A stretch of 64,000 bases of DNA from Sequoia sempervirens (Eukaryota > Streptophyta > Pinopsida > Cupressales > Cupressaceae). This document shows positions 23,677 through 34,455 of this stretch, in pieces. Where the stretch lies: contig VDFB02270651.1 of NCBI GenBank assembly GCA_007258455.2, positions 698,426,217-698,490,216 on the forward strand. Reading direction: 5' to 3'. The first letter of the stretch is position 1; each line of letters starts with the position of its first letter. The position numbers and the translations under genes were made by a program. The notes under the pieces are model-generated. The model was not told the origin of the DNA. It worked only from the letters and a program-made list of their open reading frames with translations, and made no database searches.

Positions 23677-25042
23677 TGTTGGAAATATATGCCTCAATCC
23701 CACGGGCTGAAACTATTAAGAAAACCAAGTCAATGTGACATGTTTTGTGTCTGGTCGACTGGCAGTTGAAACCTTGTTGAAATGATTCAGGTCACTGTGA
23801 CTTTGCTTTAGTCTTACTGAAGGAGCATATCGCTATGACATTTCATTCGATGTGACTTTTCTATCTCTCACCGCCCATGGAGATCTCTTATCAACTATTG
23901 GTGTTTATCGGATATCGGGGAGACTTGGCTGAAAGGTTTATGTTTCGGTATGAAGTCTTACCGGTATGAATGTCTCACTGATAGTTATCTTTTGGAGTCA
24001 TCGGGGTAACGAAAGGGGTCGCTATGAACTCTTGGTGACACAAGTGAGTCTCACCGATGTGGGATGTGTTTGATATGACTCCTGGCGACAAGCGAAGGCA
24101 TCAGGGTAACACTAAGTGTTTGCTAAGAACTCTTAGCAATGGAGAGAAGTCTTGCTAACTAATGGTCACTTCAGAATAACATAAAGAGCTCGATGTGATG
24201 TCTTGGCAAAAGATGATAGTCTCACTGATAGAAATTCTATTGTCTATGTGACTTTGGAGCTTCAGTATGATGTCTCATTGAAAGCAATAAGTCTTGCCGA
24301 CTGTTGAATGTTTTAGTATAACATAAAACTCGGTATGAGGTCTTGGCAACATGGAGAGGTCTTAGCGATAGCTCTCTAGACTTAGTGTAACATCTTGCTG
24401 ATAGTATGGACTCTTGGCGATATCGAATGCTAACTTCCTGGCATCAGGGAGACACAGTTAGTGTCTCACCAACATACCAACATAGGGTGAATGCCTTTGA
24501 CCGAGTGAAGACTATCCTACGTGGCTTGTATTTGACCAATCAGAGAAGTCGAATGGGAACCACTAGCAGTTGGACTGTTGTGGCCGTTACTAAGAGGAAG
24601 TTTGACAAACAGGGGTGACATGGATATATGCTAAAGTTGCAGATGTTCGGTTCAATGTTTAGTTCAATGGACGGATGAACAGTTCGGTGTATGGTCAGTG
24701 TGAATTCGATTCTGAGAAGACTGTAACTTGAATATTATGTACAAGGTTGATCATGGTGAATGTTATTGTAAATTGACATCAAAAAGATAATTTTGATCTT
24801 TGTATGTAATCTCCATTATTGTAATACAAAGTGACTTCTCTTGGTGTGGTGGATTTTTCTACCGTAAGGGTTTTCCCACGTATATCTAGTGTTCATATGT
24901 GTATGTCTAATTCTATGTTTCTATTATCTCTTTCATGTGCATCTTAATTGGACTGTAATTGTAAAAAATTAAAAGTATCTCTACATTCTTCCCTGAGGTT
25001 TTGACGTTAGGAGAGTTGTTTCTGCACTTAGCTTTCCTTACA
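23677..25042 (+). repeat. 3' LTR of copia element 1
   Basis: Starts TGTTGGAAATATATGCC, ends GCTTTCCTTACA, and is followed by the duplication CTTAT (25043-25047). It is 17 bases shorter than the 5' LTR because of small indels. Divergence from the 5' copy is high for a plant element, roughly a tenth of positions in the part I compared. Confidence 0.93.
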
Positions 25043-25474
25043 CTTATTAATTCTTCTAAGAGTTAACACTCCCTCCAAGAAGTTAGAGTTGTCAAGGAGA
25101 GAAGCATTGAGCTTAAAAGGTACATCATTTTTACCCTTACTTTTGGAAGCTTGACCTTTCAAGATTATTATTGCTTCTATCTAGGATAGTGATTAGATAA
25201 ATTGGAGGGTTCCACAAGCATACAATTAGAATCATTTCTAGTCTAAAAATTGAAGATGTCTTCATGCACATATATCTTTTCCAACCAACTGTACACTCTT
25301 CGTTTCTTATTCTGATTATTGTACCATGTAAACAATATTCTCTTACTATCTTATGTATTTCCTTCTAGGGAGTCAAAGAGGAACGATAGTTTCTTTAGCC
25401 TATTCCACTAAAAGAGCTCATTTCCTTTCCATCCCTAGGGATGTCCACCACTTTTGTCTTCCTTAGCTTCTATC
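25043..25474 (-). pseudogene. LINE piece 2: C-terminal half of endonuclease
   Basis: On the minus strand it encodes a segment like the end of a LINE apurinic endonuclease: SVYSWLEKIYVHEDIF, then, after a stop, MLVEPSNLSNHYP, equivalent to the L-S-D-H-x-P box with D changed to N. It lies between the gypsy and copia insertions. Its two ends carry the duplications CTATC (25470-25474) and CTTAT (25043-25047), so its junctions with pieces 1 and 3 are exact. Confidence 0.75.
25470..25474. repeat. Target-site duplication of gypsy element 1 (left)
   Basis: CTATC precedes the TGTGC start of the LTR at 25475 and is repeated at 45580-45584, after the TTTACA end of the far LTR. Confidence 0.92.
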
Positions 25475-26756
25475 TGTGCGAACCCTTTTCCTAGTACCTG
25501 TAAAACAACATGAATAAACAAGCTAGACAAGGATTTGCAAGCTAAAAGAAGGATTCCCCATGAAATCCATTTGCAAACTCAAAATAGGAAAGAAAATAAG
25601 CAAGAACACAATGAAATGATAAAAACTAGATTAAATCCTAATTTAAATAGTAAACACTTGATCCCATGGGGGAATTGGTGCCAATTTGATGTGAAAATTG
25701 GCCCTTTCCCAATTCTTATAATGCAAGATTCAAATGTTGAAGAGATTGATCCACTTTGTTGATGAAATGTGAAGACTCCAAGCTAAAATCTGAAAAACCT
25801 AACTATGACTCAATGATAATGGATGAAACTCAAGAGATATTTGAGCATGGTAACTTTGCTTGGATTGTGGATGATGAAATGAGGAGAGGATCTCTTCATT
25901 TATAGGATTTCAAGATGGATGAATGCCCAAATTTGAGCAATGTGGGACTAACATTCATCCAATGATATGGTGCCACTTGTCAAGCTATGAATGGATGATG
26001 GTTGTGCAAGATTTGGGGTTTGTGCCAATAAATGCCAATATTTGAAATTCAAATTTGTTGAAATGACATGTAAGAGGGAAGGGAAAATGCAATAAATGCC
26101 ACTTGGCTCAAGGCAAAGGACATGTAAGAGGTTTTAAATGCTTTGTTGGATGTACATGTTGACTTGGAATTTTTGAATTCAAATTGAGAGAATATTCTAA
26201 AAAGATGCCATGTGAGGAAAATAGAGATTTAATAAATGAATTAAATCTATTTTCATGTGCAACTTGCATTATCTAGAGGATGTGACATGAGATTAGATTA
26301 AATTAATCAAGAGTTAAATAATTTAACAGGAGATTAGATGATGTGACTTATTGACTTAAATTTATGGATTTATTTAAATTAGATAAGAGAGGAATATGAT
26401 AAGAGGCTAATTAAATAAAGATTTTGATTTATTTTATTAAAAGGGATGGTGTTAGATTAAATCAAATAAGGTTTTAATTTATTTAATTTAATGGATAGAC
26501 TTTAGAGATTTAATCAAATAAATTGATTATTTAATTAAATAGGGATAATTAGATCAAATGGATTGATTTAATTAACAAGAGAAATTACTTGATTCAGATA
26601 AAGTGATTTATTTAACCAAGAGAGGATACTGATGAATTTAATTAAATAAGGGGATTTTGATTAAATGGTTAGACCGAGGAATGATTTAGGAAGAAATGGT
26701 GTTAGTAAGTCAGGATCGAATGCACGATGTCAATCAGTATATTTTTGGTGTCTACA
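25475..26756 (-). repeat. 3' LTR of gypsy element 1
   Basis: On the plus strand it starts TGTGCGAACCCTTTTCC and ends TTTTTGGTGTCTACA. It matches 44299-45579 closely over its full length. The right-hand half is AT-rich with many TTAATTAAAT words. A 75-codon frame inside it (25535-25762) recurs in the other LTR only because the LTRs are copies. Confidence 0.95.
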
Positions 26757-26770
26757 TTTTGCCCCTCTTT
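26757..26770 (-). promoter_or_regulatory. Polypurine tract of gypsy element 1
   Basis: On the minus strand AAGAGGGGCAAAA lies directly before the 3' LTR. This fixes the transcription direction as leftward. The same tract occurs at 53891 beside the LTR of gypsy element 2. Confidence 0.85.
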
Positions 26771-27084
26771 GAAGCAATGCACTTGATGCGTTGGTTCAAA
26801 GAATAAACGATCTTGATCAAAGCCAAAAAAAATTGATATAAAAAATTGCCCTATTGTTGCATGGCAAGACAAAAATATGCCATTATAATGCCCCCTAGAG
26901 AGATCGGACGAAATTTTTAATTTTTTGGGTGATCTCGCAAAAAAAAGTGACAAAGTTCTCGACAGGTTTGGAAGGGGTCTGGGAGGCTAAAAACATGTCT
27001 AAACACAATAAAATGATGAAAAAAAAGCCTCAAATGGATGAAAATAGGTTTGGGGGTCCAAAACCCTAGCAGGACAGCCCTAGA

Positions 27085-27727
27085 GGGTAGAGGGTCAAAA
27101 AACCCTAATTTTTAGGCTTAAAAGGGGCCCGAGGGGTCACTTTCAAGTCATTTTCACACACCTCCGCTAGCAAACCTCGAGATTCGACATCTTACCCTTT
27201 GAAGATATGGTGCAATGATAGCTTCCTCTACACATTTCTGACTGAGTTAAGACCTACCAGCGGCCACCTAGCATCGGTGCCCCAGTATGTGACCCTAACT
27301 GAAGCTTCATTTTTTCATTTTAACACATTTATTACCTATTTTAAGGAGAGTTTGCATCTAGTGGCACTATTATAGTGTCGCTCAGTGTTTAAAGTGCACC
27401 TCTTTTAACCATTTTGCACTGTAGTGGTGCTGTTTAGCACCGCAGTGGTGCAATTTGGAATTTAAAAACTCCACCGCTAGGCTCGAGCTCGGCTCGGACT
27501 CGTGGGCTAGTTTGGAAAAGTGCACCGCAGCGGTGCCCTTTTCAATGAAAACTACAACGTTGGGGTTAAAGTGCACCATGGCGGCTTTGTTTAACAAAAT
27601 TCTGGGTCCAACGTCAGAGTTTGAGGAAAATCAAACTGCGACGTCTTCACAAACTGCGCTGCTGGAAGCAAGTTTGAGGTGCGACGCTAGGATTTTTCCA
27701 AAAAATTTAACATGCTGACTTTCTGTG
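27085..27727 (+). promoter_or_regulatory. GC-rich upstream region of the PMD gene with inverted repeats
   Basis: This stretch precedes the antisense PMD gene and is absent from gypsy element 2. It contains the imperfect palindromes GCACCGCAGTGGTGC (27437-27451) and GCACCGCAGCGGTGC (27522-27536), and the phrase CACCGCTAGGCTCG near 27471. Related words (CACCGCTAGACTC, TTTTAGCACCGC) occur in the retroelement's own leader at 43990-44225 on the minus strand, that is, in sense with gag. It may be the leader or promoter of the PMD transcript. I see no clear TATA box. Confidence 0.4.
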
Positions 27728-29334
27728 ATGCAGGACGAATCTAGGGAGCTTTATTCTTGAGAGCACCATTCACAGGATCTAGCGAGCATTCTTCGGGACC
27801 TTAGCGATAGGGATCAGGATCAACTTGGGGCTGCAAGATTATGGCATATTGTGTATGCAACGCCCATGTGCACACACCTCGGGATGTTGTCAGTGCTGGC
27901 AGAGCAGTGGCACAACAAGACATCATTGTTTCATCTTCCTACAGGTGAGGCAACTGTCACATTGGAGGATGTCTGGAAAATACTATGATTGCCCATTTAT
28001 GGCCACCAAGTGATCTACGACATGGAGGAAGGATGCAATTGCTGCACCCAAGTCCTCGCCCTTTGGGACATTATCTATTGCGAGGGGTAGATTGAGCTGG
28101 AGCGGTACCGAGTTATAGCACCTCCCTTCTATTAGGCGATTGTAGTGATCATTTCAAGTTTGGTTGCCCCAGATAGACGAGGGTAGTACTTTAGTCCTAG
28201 ATGGAAATACTGCTAGGAGAGGATGGTCCGAGATAGACCAGTTCACTTTGTGTGGGGGGCCATACTTTTGGCTTCACTCTGTAGGGATCTGCACGAGTAC
28301 GTGTATGCAGATGGCAAAGCATTGGGAGCTGGAGTGACCTTGCTGCATGTTTGGGCATGGGAACACATTTTTGTGCTATGTTCATGGGTGGTTCCAGTTT
28401 TGATGGGGGTAAAGGATGCCCTGGTGAGATGATACAGAGGGGGTGTGTCATTCACACACACCGATGAGCATGGAATCCCCTACTGGAGGCAGGTCATAGA
28501 TGAGATGCCCATTTTTACTTGGAGACCATACCTCGATCAGCCTAGATGGGATGATGATGCAGACCAGCTCTTCTACTACCACGAGGATTGATACATGCAA
28601 GGGCGAGAGCACACCATGATAAAGAGATACCTACCAGGGCGTGTACAGCATTAGTTTGGGGAGTCGTAGGATCAGCCAAATAATGGCTATATAGCAGTGT
28701 TTGCACGCAGTATGACACAAGTGTCATGGGGGCCTGGTATTCCTACCGCGGAGGCGGTTGATAGTTTTTGACATTTGGTAGTCCGTCCTTGGGCCTATGA
28801 TTAGAGATTAGTAGATCCAAGCATGACACAGGAATACAAAGACTAGTTCAGACCTCCTCTTCGATTGACTGTTCTAGGTGAGGATCCAGATGCATATAGG
28901 GTCAGAGGCAGAGGTAGAGAGGATGAGGATGAGGGCGAGGATCAAGGATCAAGATCCGACAGGATCCACCAGATGTGCCCCCAGTTCTGCCAGGTCACAA
29001 GGATGTCCCCATGCAGGACTAGCAGCAGGATCCGCCAGTCCCACCACCATGAGTAGAGGGTGAGGGTCAGGTTCATGCATAGCCATGGGCACAACCAGCA
29101 GGGCAAGCAAATGCACGGGATGCCTTGATTTTGCAGTTACAGGCACAGGTACAGGTAGTGACGGCCGAGAGAGACCAGGTACGGGCCGAGAGGGAGCAGC
29201 TTAGAGCAGAGAGGGATCAGGTTATGCAGCAGAGATAGGTTGTAGAGCTATAAGTAGCTTCAGAGCTAGGCCATAGACAACAGATTGAGAGCATGACAAC
29301 CATGGCCTCCTCCCAAGGTACAGTGTCGGTATGA
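27728..29334 (+). pseudogene. Plant mobile domain (PMD) gene, antisense cargo of gypsy element 1
   Basis: The ATG at 27728 opens one frame that stays PMD-like for over 400 codons despite about 13 stops. From codon 68 it reads FHLPTGEATVTLEDVWKIL-stop-LPIYG, the hallmark of the aminotransferase-like plant mobile domain (PF10536 type). Around codons 175-215 come a W-G-A-x-L-L-A-S-L core and VTLLHVWAWEHI. A YWRQVIDEMP-type segment and W-R-P-Y follow. After one frameshift near 28960 the tail is Pro-rich, then coiled coil (AERDQVRAEREQLRAERDQ), ending at the TGA at 29332-29334. There is no intron. Host PMD proteins such as MAIN/MAIL1 act in the nucleus in silencing and genome stability. A role inside the retroelement is unknown. 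The gene runs opposite to gag-pol. All stops I counted in the main frame are TAG or TGA. Confidence 0.85.
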
Positions 29335-29599
29335 TCTTATAGAGAGGCTATCCGAGAGATAGAGTATTACTGCCGGGCCTACCATGACCATGTACCTAGA
29401 GCAGATTGGGTTCCTGAGTACTCAGAGCAGGCCAGCCAAAGACCACCAGAGGGTCACGGTGATAGGGGCGAGGGCAGTATCCACGAAGATCAGGTTTGAT
29501 CCAGATACTTATGATGTACCTTTTGTGCTTTATGGGCTCATTTTTTGTAGCCCGATGGGCATTTTGTATCGATTGACATATATGTACAGTGATCCTTTA

Positions 29600-31165
29600 T
29601 TATTCTTTGTACTGACAGTGATGATATGATATATATATGAGCCTATTTGGATGCGATGCAATGTGTTGTTTTATTTATGCATGGATGGTTTATTTCTATA
29701 TGCTTTGTAGTAACGTGTTATGGATACATTTATTTCTAATGATGTATGCGATGCAATGATGTATAATGATGTTATCTATATGATGATTTATCTTATGCCG
29801 ATGCGATATGTGATATGTATTTTATTTATGGTATACATGATGATGTGTGAAAATGCTTATTTATGAGATGATTTATGGATGAATGTGATGTGATGCAATG
29901 GTCGTGATAAGATGAAATGATGGTATGAGATGCTTAGAATAATAAATGTTGTTATCATAAATGATGATGTATGTGATACAATGATATGTTAATGTGATGA
30001 TATGTATGCCTAATGAATTAAATTGGTATGTGCAGGATCATCGTGCAAAAAACAAGCCCTTAAGTGGCAAAAAATTCAGAAAAATCAGTGTTAGGCAAAT
30101 TGACGTAAATATTTGAATAATTTATCTATATTATTTCAAAAATATGTAAGAATAGAATTTGTAGAAAATTGAATGTAGTTTCTAAAATACTAGGTTTATT
30201 TAAAAATAAATAAAATCTATTTGGTGAAAATTTGAAATTTCAATGCACTTAAATTTTAGGAAAAATAAGAAGTAGGTGTCCTGACCACCCTAACCATAAT
30301 AAAATGATAATATTTTTTGTAAGATTTTATATATAAGTAGAGGACTATGTCCGATGTGATGCATATTTTTGTAATTTTTTTCCAAGTAAATAATTAATTA
30401 TGAATTTTTTATTACAACTTTTAGAAAATATTAAAACTCGTCTGTCTGACCACCTTAACTTGGTCAAAACTTCATGAAATTTAATTTTTCTTTTTTTAAT
30501 CCTATAGCATGTGAACCATAGAATGTGACGCATGTTTCGGATTCAAAAAATATGATACCGTTTGAAAGTTATAAATGTTTTTCAATCAGCCTATTGATCA
30601 GGACTTTAGTCATAATTCTAATAGAAAATGAATAATTATCTATTAAATTCAAATTAAATCATAATTTATATTTTTAGAATGCTGAGAATCTCCTCTAAAA
30701 ACCCTTTTCGTTTCATTAATTTTGGGTGAAAAAAAAAGTCATCAGCCACATACCCCCATAATATTGCCACTTTTTGGTGCACCATGATCTTGCACATACC
30801 CAAATGCTTATGTTCCTATTGATTATGGAATGCTTTCATTCATGCTATGTGATGATTTATGAAATGCAAAAGAACGCTTATGCAATGATCAATGTAATGC
30901 CATGAGATGCCATGTAATGGGTGGAATATAATGTTATGAATGCACCTATTTAAAATGCAATGTGTATGTTTCCTATATGATATGCTTTATGCAATATGCT
31001 AATGATTTGTGGATGCAGGATCGATGACGATGATGGTGATGATGATCGGCTGTCATAGTACCTTGTTAGTGTGATTAGTAAGAAAAGAGGAAGTCATTTC
31101 AACAAGATGCAATATGACATAAATGTAGATGATGATGATAATGATGATGAAAATGATGATAATGA
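29600..31165. repeat. GATG-rich noncoding region of gypsy element 1
   Basis: Apart from the TIR element at 30024-30802, this stretch is dominated by words such as GATGATGTATG, ATGCAATG and TATGATG, ending in a GAT trinucleotide tract at about 31020-31160. The same style of sequence fills the equivalent part of gypsy element 2 (about 54280-54980), so it belongs to the element's 3' noncoding region. No protein is evident. Confidence 0.6.
30024..30802. mobile_element. TIR DNA element, family B, copy 1
   Basis: The left end TGGTATGTGCAGGATCAT and the complement of the right end (TGGGTATGTGCAAGATCAT) form terminal inverted repeats, extending to GTGCA with few mismatches. The trinucleotide AAT flanks both sides (30021-30023, 30803-30805). 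A second copy, in reverse orientation, lies at 50472-51272. It has no transposase, so it is non-autonomous. The superfamily is not clear from the ends. It is nested in gypsy element 1 and absent from the corresponding place in gypsy element 2. Confidence 0.75.
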
Positions 31166-32845
31166 TTACTTGCCAAGGAATTGGGATTTTCAAAGGGCCA
31201 AATTTTCTTATGTTTGATAACACACATGGTACGATGCATCAAGGTATAGCAAACCAGAATGGTGTTGTACCTAGTGTGATGGACTTTGACTCGACAAATA
31301 GATAGGAGTATTCTTGTTCACACCTGACATACGGAAACCTTGCTAGGATTCCCTTCAGAAATTTCAAACACCTTAGATGAAAACACGGAAAGGTAAAACT
31401 TTCTATGAAATAGTCAACAAGTTGCCCTAGACCTCTTCCATACATACCTAACGAATCAAGTATTCACCGAGGTTATATTACAAGAACATCCAACAAGCAC
31501 AGCAGAAAAAAGATAATGATCGTTGCCCCATTCCTATTTTTCTAAATCCTCTGCTTTGGGATATCATTGAGAAGTCCTTGGAATGAGCGCAAATAAGATA
31601 AGTCAAAAGAAAAAGACCAAGTAAACAAACAAATTGATGCTCTTCAATACCGCTAACAAAAAAGGGATGTGTTTTCTAAGGATGATAACTGAAACTTATT
31701 GCCAAAAGATAATGCCCATTGTAGGAAGGATTCATCCTATGACATGTTAGTGGATGGCGGCACGTCATTTCGTTTATCCAAAGTGTTCTTTCTCATAAAT
31801 AATGCCCATTTTGTAGGAAGGATTCATCCTAGGACATGATGTTATCAGATGATTGATATGGGACTGTTTGGATGATGTGTTACCGATACGAAGAGATAAC
31901 CAACTTGTTTATGCACTGACTTAGACTTAAGACTTGACGTTTTTGGGTTTTCACTTTAAACCTGCTAGACTTGTTTGCGATTGTTTCACCAAAGGTTGAT
32001 GATGGCGATCAGTTTATTATAGGTGATGCTTATTGCGGGTGCAAGCGAGATGAGATGGATGGATTTTTTTATTTTTTTAAAATATTTGGATGTTTTTGAC
32101 ATTTTTTGGAATGTTTTGAGGTTATTTTTGGTGTTTTTGAGATTTTTCAAATGTTTTGATTTTTTGATTTTTCAAATTTTTTTTGGGATTTTCTGAGATT
32201 TTGACCAAGATACTAACCTAGAGACCTATCCTAGGGGTCTCGAGGGCTGATCAACATATGAGCCTTGCCTACATTATACACGCAGAGACCACGTAGTTCG
32301 ACCGATGACTCGACCGATTTACAAATGATGATATACATGATGAAATGTTAGTTTATTATGACAGACTCCTATAGGACTGACCTAAAATGTCTCGGGGGAT
32401 GATCAAAGATCAACCTTGCATATGTTCAAGCCTAGAGACGACGTAGTTTGACAAGACGACCTTGTTTTTGGATTTTGATATGTTTTGAATGTTTTTGGAT
32501 TTTGATATGTTTTGATGTTTTTGGATTTTCTGATTTTCTAATATTTTGGATTTTCTGATTTGAGGGCTTTAAGACCATACACGAATCTGATCCGATAAGA
32601 ATGTGCCCCCAGTGTGATGCAATAGACTACTCCGATAAAGGCAGGACAAATTGACCTTGAGGATGGGTTAAGTAGTACTAGGAGGGATCATGATACGAAC
32701 GTAGAACCAAGCTATGGTGCGATGCGAGTGGATGAGTGATGGATGAAGACCTGAATGCGATGGATGATGGAAGTGAAATGGATGGATGATGCAGATCAAG
32801 CCATAAAGATCTTGGTGGATGGACAGTGCTTATTTACACAAGGTG
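31166..32845 (-). other. Post-pol noncoding region of gypsy element 1
   Basis: There is no gene. Much of it is collinear with 54985-56370 of gypsy element 2. Around 31707-31838 a phrase of about 35 bases (GTAGGAAGGATTCATCCTA with flanks) occurs twice, but only once in element 2. The stretch 32060-32200 and the part near 32460-32560 are rich in TTTTTGGATTTT and TTTTGATG words. Confidence 0.6.
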
Positions 32846-33252
32846 CTTTGCCAAGTTTTCGCCAAGGTACTTTCCCAAAGTGCCACCAAAGTGGTTTTCA
32901 CTAGAGGATGATTTTTTTATCCTTTTTCTTTTTTTTCTTTTTTGGATTTTTTTTTTTAATATTTTGTTGTTACGAAGATGCCTGTTTGCTAGATTTTTGC
33001 CAAAGTAACCATTTTTTCAAGACTTTTTCTATTTTTTAAGATTTTTGGCTTGTTTGCCAGGTTTTCACCAAGGTATTATCCCAAAGTGCCACCAAAGTGG
33101 TTTTCACTAGAGGGCGATTTTTTTTTATCCTTTTTCTTTTTTGGATTTTTGCTTTTTTATTTTTTTTGTTGTTACCAAGATGCCTATTTGCCAGGTTTTC
33201 TCCAAAGTAACCATTTTTTAAAGACTTTTTCTAATTTTTTGGATTTTTGGCT
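32846..33252. repeat. Tandem duplication of about 205 bp
   Basis: Two adjacent copies (about 32846-33050 and 33051-33252) share GCCACCAAAGTGGTTTTCAC, a T-rich stretch, TTGTTGTTAC-AAGATGCCT and CAAAGTAACCATTTTTT. Gypsy element 2 has only one copy (about 56375-56590), so the duplication arose in the lineage of element 1. Confidence 0.75.
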
Positions 33253-33268
33253 TTATACCCTGAAAGAA

Positions 33269-34383
33269 TTAGGCATAAAACTTTTTGAGATGGGAGCTAT
33301 TCATGGGCTTCTGCAGAAGTTCCCCTTCAGGTGTTGATAACTGATATGCCCCTAATTTATAACTTGTTGTTATGACGAAAGGTCCTAACCAATTAGGTTC
33401 GAACTTGCCTTTGCTGTTGGGATTTGGGACAATCTTCTAATTTTCTTTTAAAACCAATTTTCTGACTTGGAAAGTCCTGCTACTGATCTTCTTGTTGTAG
33501 CTTCGTTTGAGTCTATTTTGATAGACTTGCAAATTATTTAAAGCATCTATGCATCTCTCATCTAGTAGCTCCAACTCATTTAGTCTTGATACCTGATATT
33601 CCTCATCCGTGATGAGGTTTTGCAATGATATTCTGAGGGATGGGAGCTTGATCTCAATGGGGAGGACAACTTTTGATCCGTAGACCAAGGAGAAAGTGGT
33701 GGCACTGATGGGTGTGCAGATGCTAGTTCGATAAGCCCAGAGGGTGGGATTAAGCTGCAAGTGTCAATCACGACCTACATCATTGATTGTTTTCTTAAGG
33801 ATTTTGAGGATGGTTTTATTCGTAGCTTCTGCTTGGCCATTTCCTTGGGGATAGTACGGGGTGGAGAAGCGATGCTGGATTTTGAATTTCTCGCACAAGT
33901 CGTGAACCTCCTAGTTCTTGAATGGTGTCCCATTATTTGAGATAATGGCTTGTGGAACACCGTAATGACAGATGATATAGTTCAGGATGAATTTTGAGAT
34001 TTGCTTCCTAGTGATATATGTCATGGGTATGGCTTCCACCCACTTTATGAAGTACTCAGTTGTAGTGATGATGAATTTGTGGCCATTGGATGAGGTGGGG
34101 GTGATTTTTCCAATGAGATGGAGTCCCCACTGCGAGAAGGGCCATGGTGTGACGATCGGGTGAAGCTCTTGAGCTAGAGTATAGATGAGGTCCCCATGTT
34201 GCTAACATTGTAAACACCTTTTAGCATGATTATATGTGCTTCTCTTTCTATTGTGGGCCAGTAATACCCCATCCTCAGCAGTTTCTTGGTGATGGTAATT
34301 CCACTCGAGTGTGAGCCACAGATACCATTATGAACCTCGGTTAGAGTGGTTAATGCCTCCTCAACATTTAAATAGCGTAGCAA
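33269..34383 (-). pseudogene. Gypsy element 1 integrase domain
   Basis: The minus-strand frame begins with a remnant of the H-H-C-C zinc region (EVHNGICGSHSSGITITKKL...MGYYWPTIER). The core follows in shifted frames: LHPIVTPWPFSQWGL, FIITTTEYFIKWVEAIP, and LNPTLWAYRTSI near 33760. The C-terminal part includes KFEPNWLGPFVI and MNSSHLKKFYA before the TAA at 33269-33271. Frameshifts lie between 34170 and 33760. The enzyme would join element cDNA to the host chromosome. No chromodomain is recognisable. Confidence 0.88.
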
Positions 34384-34455
34384 GGTACCTTCTATGCTTC
34401 TACAGTATAAGGTATCACCTAGGATGAAAAATCTAGATGCTTTTTTGATGAAGGT

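Larger units (their letters stand above)
18111..25042 (+). mobile_element. Complete Ty1/copia retrotransposon 1 (decayed)
   Basis: A 6.93 kb element with two LTRs (18111-19493 and 23677-25042), a primer-binding site, a single gag-pol frame, a polypurine tract and a perfect 5-bp duplication, CTTAT. The domain order gag, protease, integrase, RT, RNase H is that of Ty1/copia. It carries more than ten stops and at least two frameshifts, so it is non-autonomous now. About 24 differences in the first 210 LTR bases suggest that it is older than the gypsy element at 25475. It sits inside the LINE. Confidence 0.95.

Noticed and set aside
25535..25762. 75-codon frame that recurs almost identically at 44359-44586
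   Set aside because: Both lie at the same place in the two LTRs of gypsy element 1. The conservation is due to LTR duplication, not protein selection.
30024..30802. Family B element as part of the PMD cargo
   Set aside because: A second copy in an unrelated copia element, with its own terminal inverted repeats and flanking repeats, shows that it is an independent later insertion.
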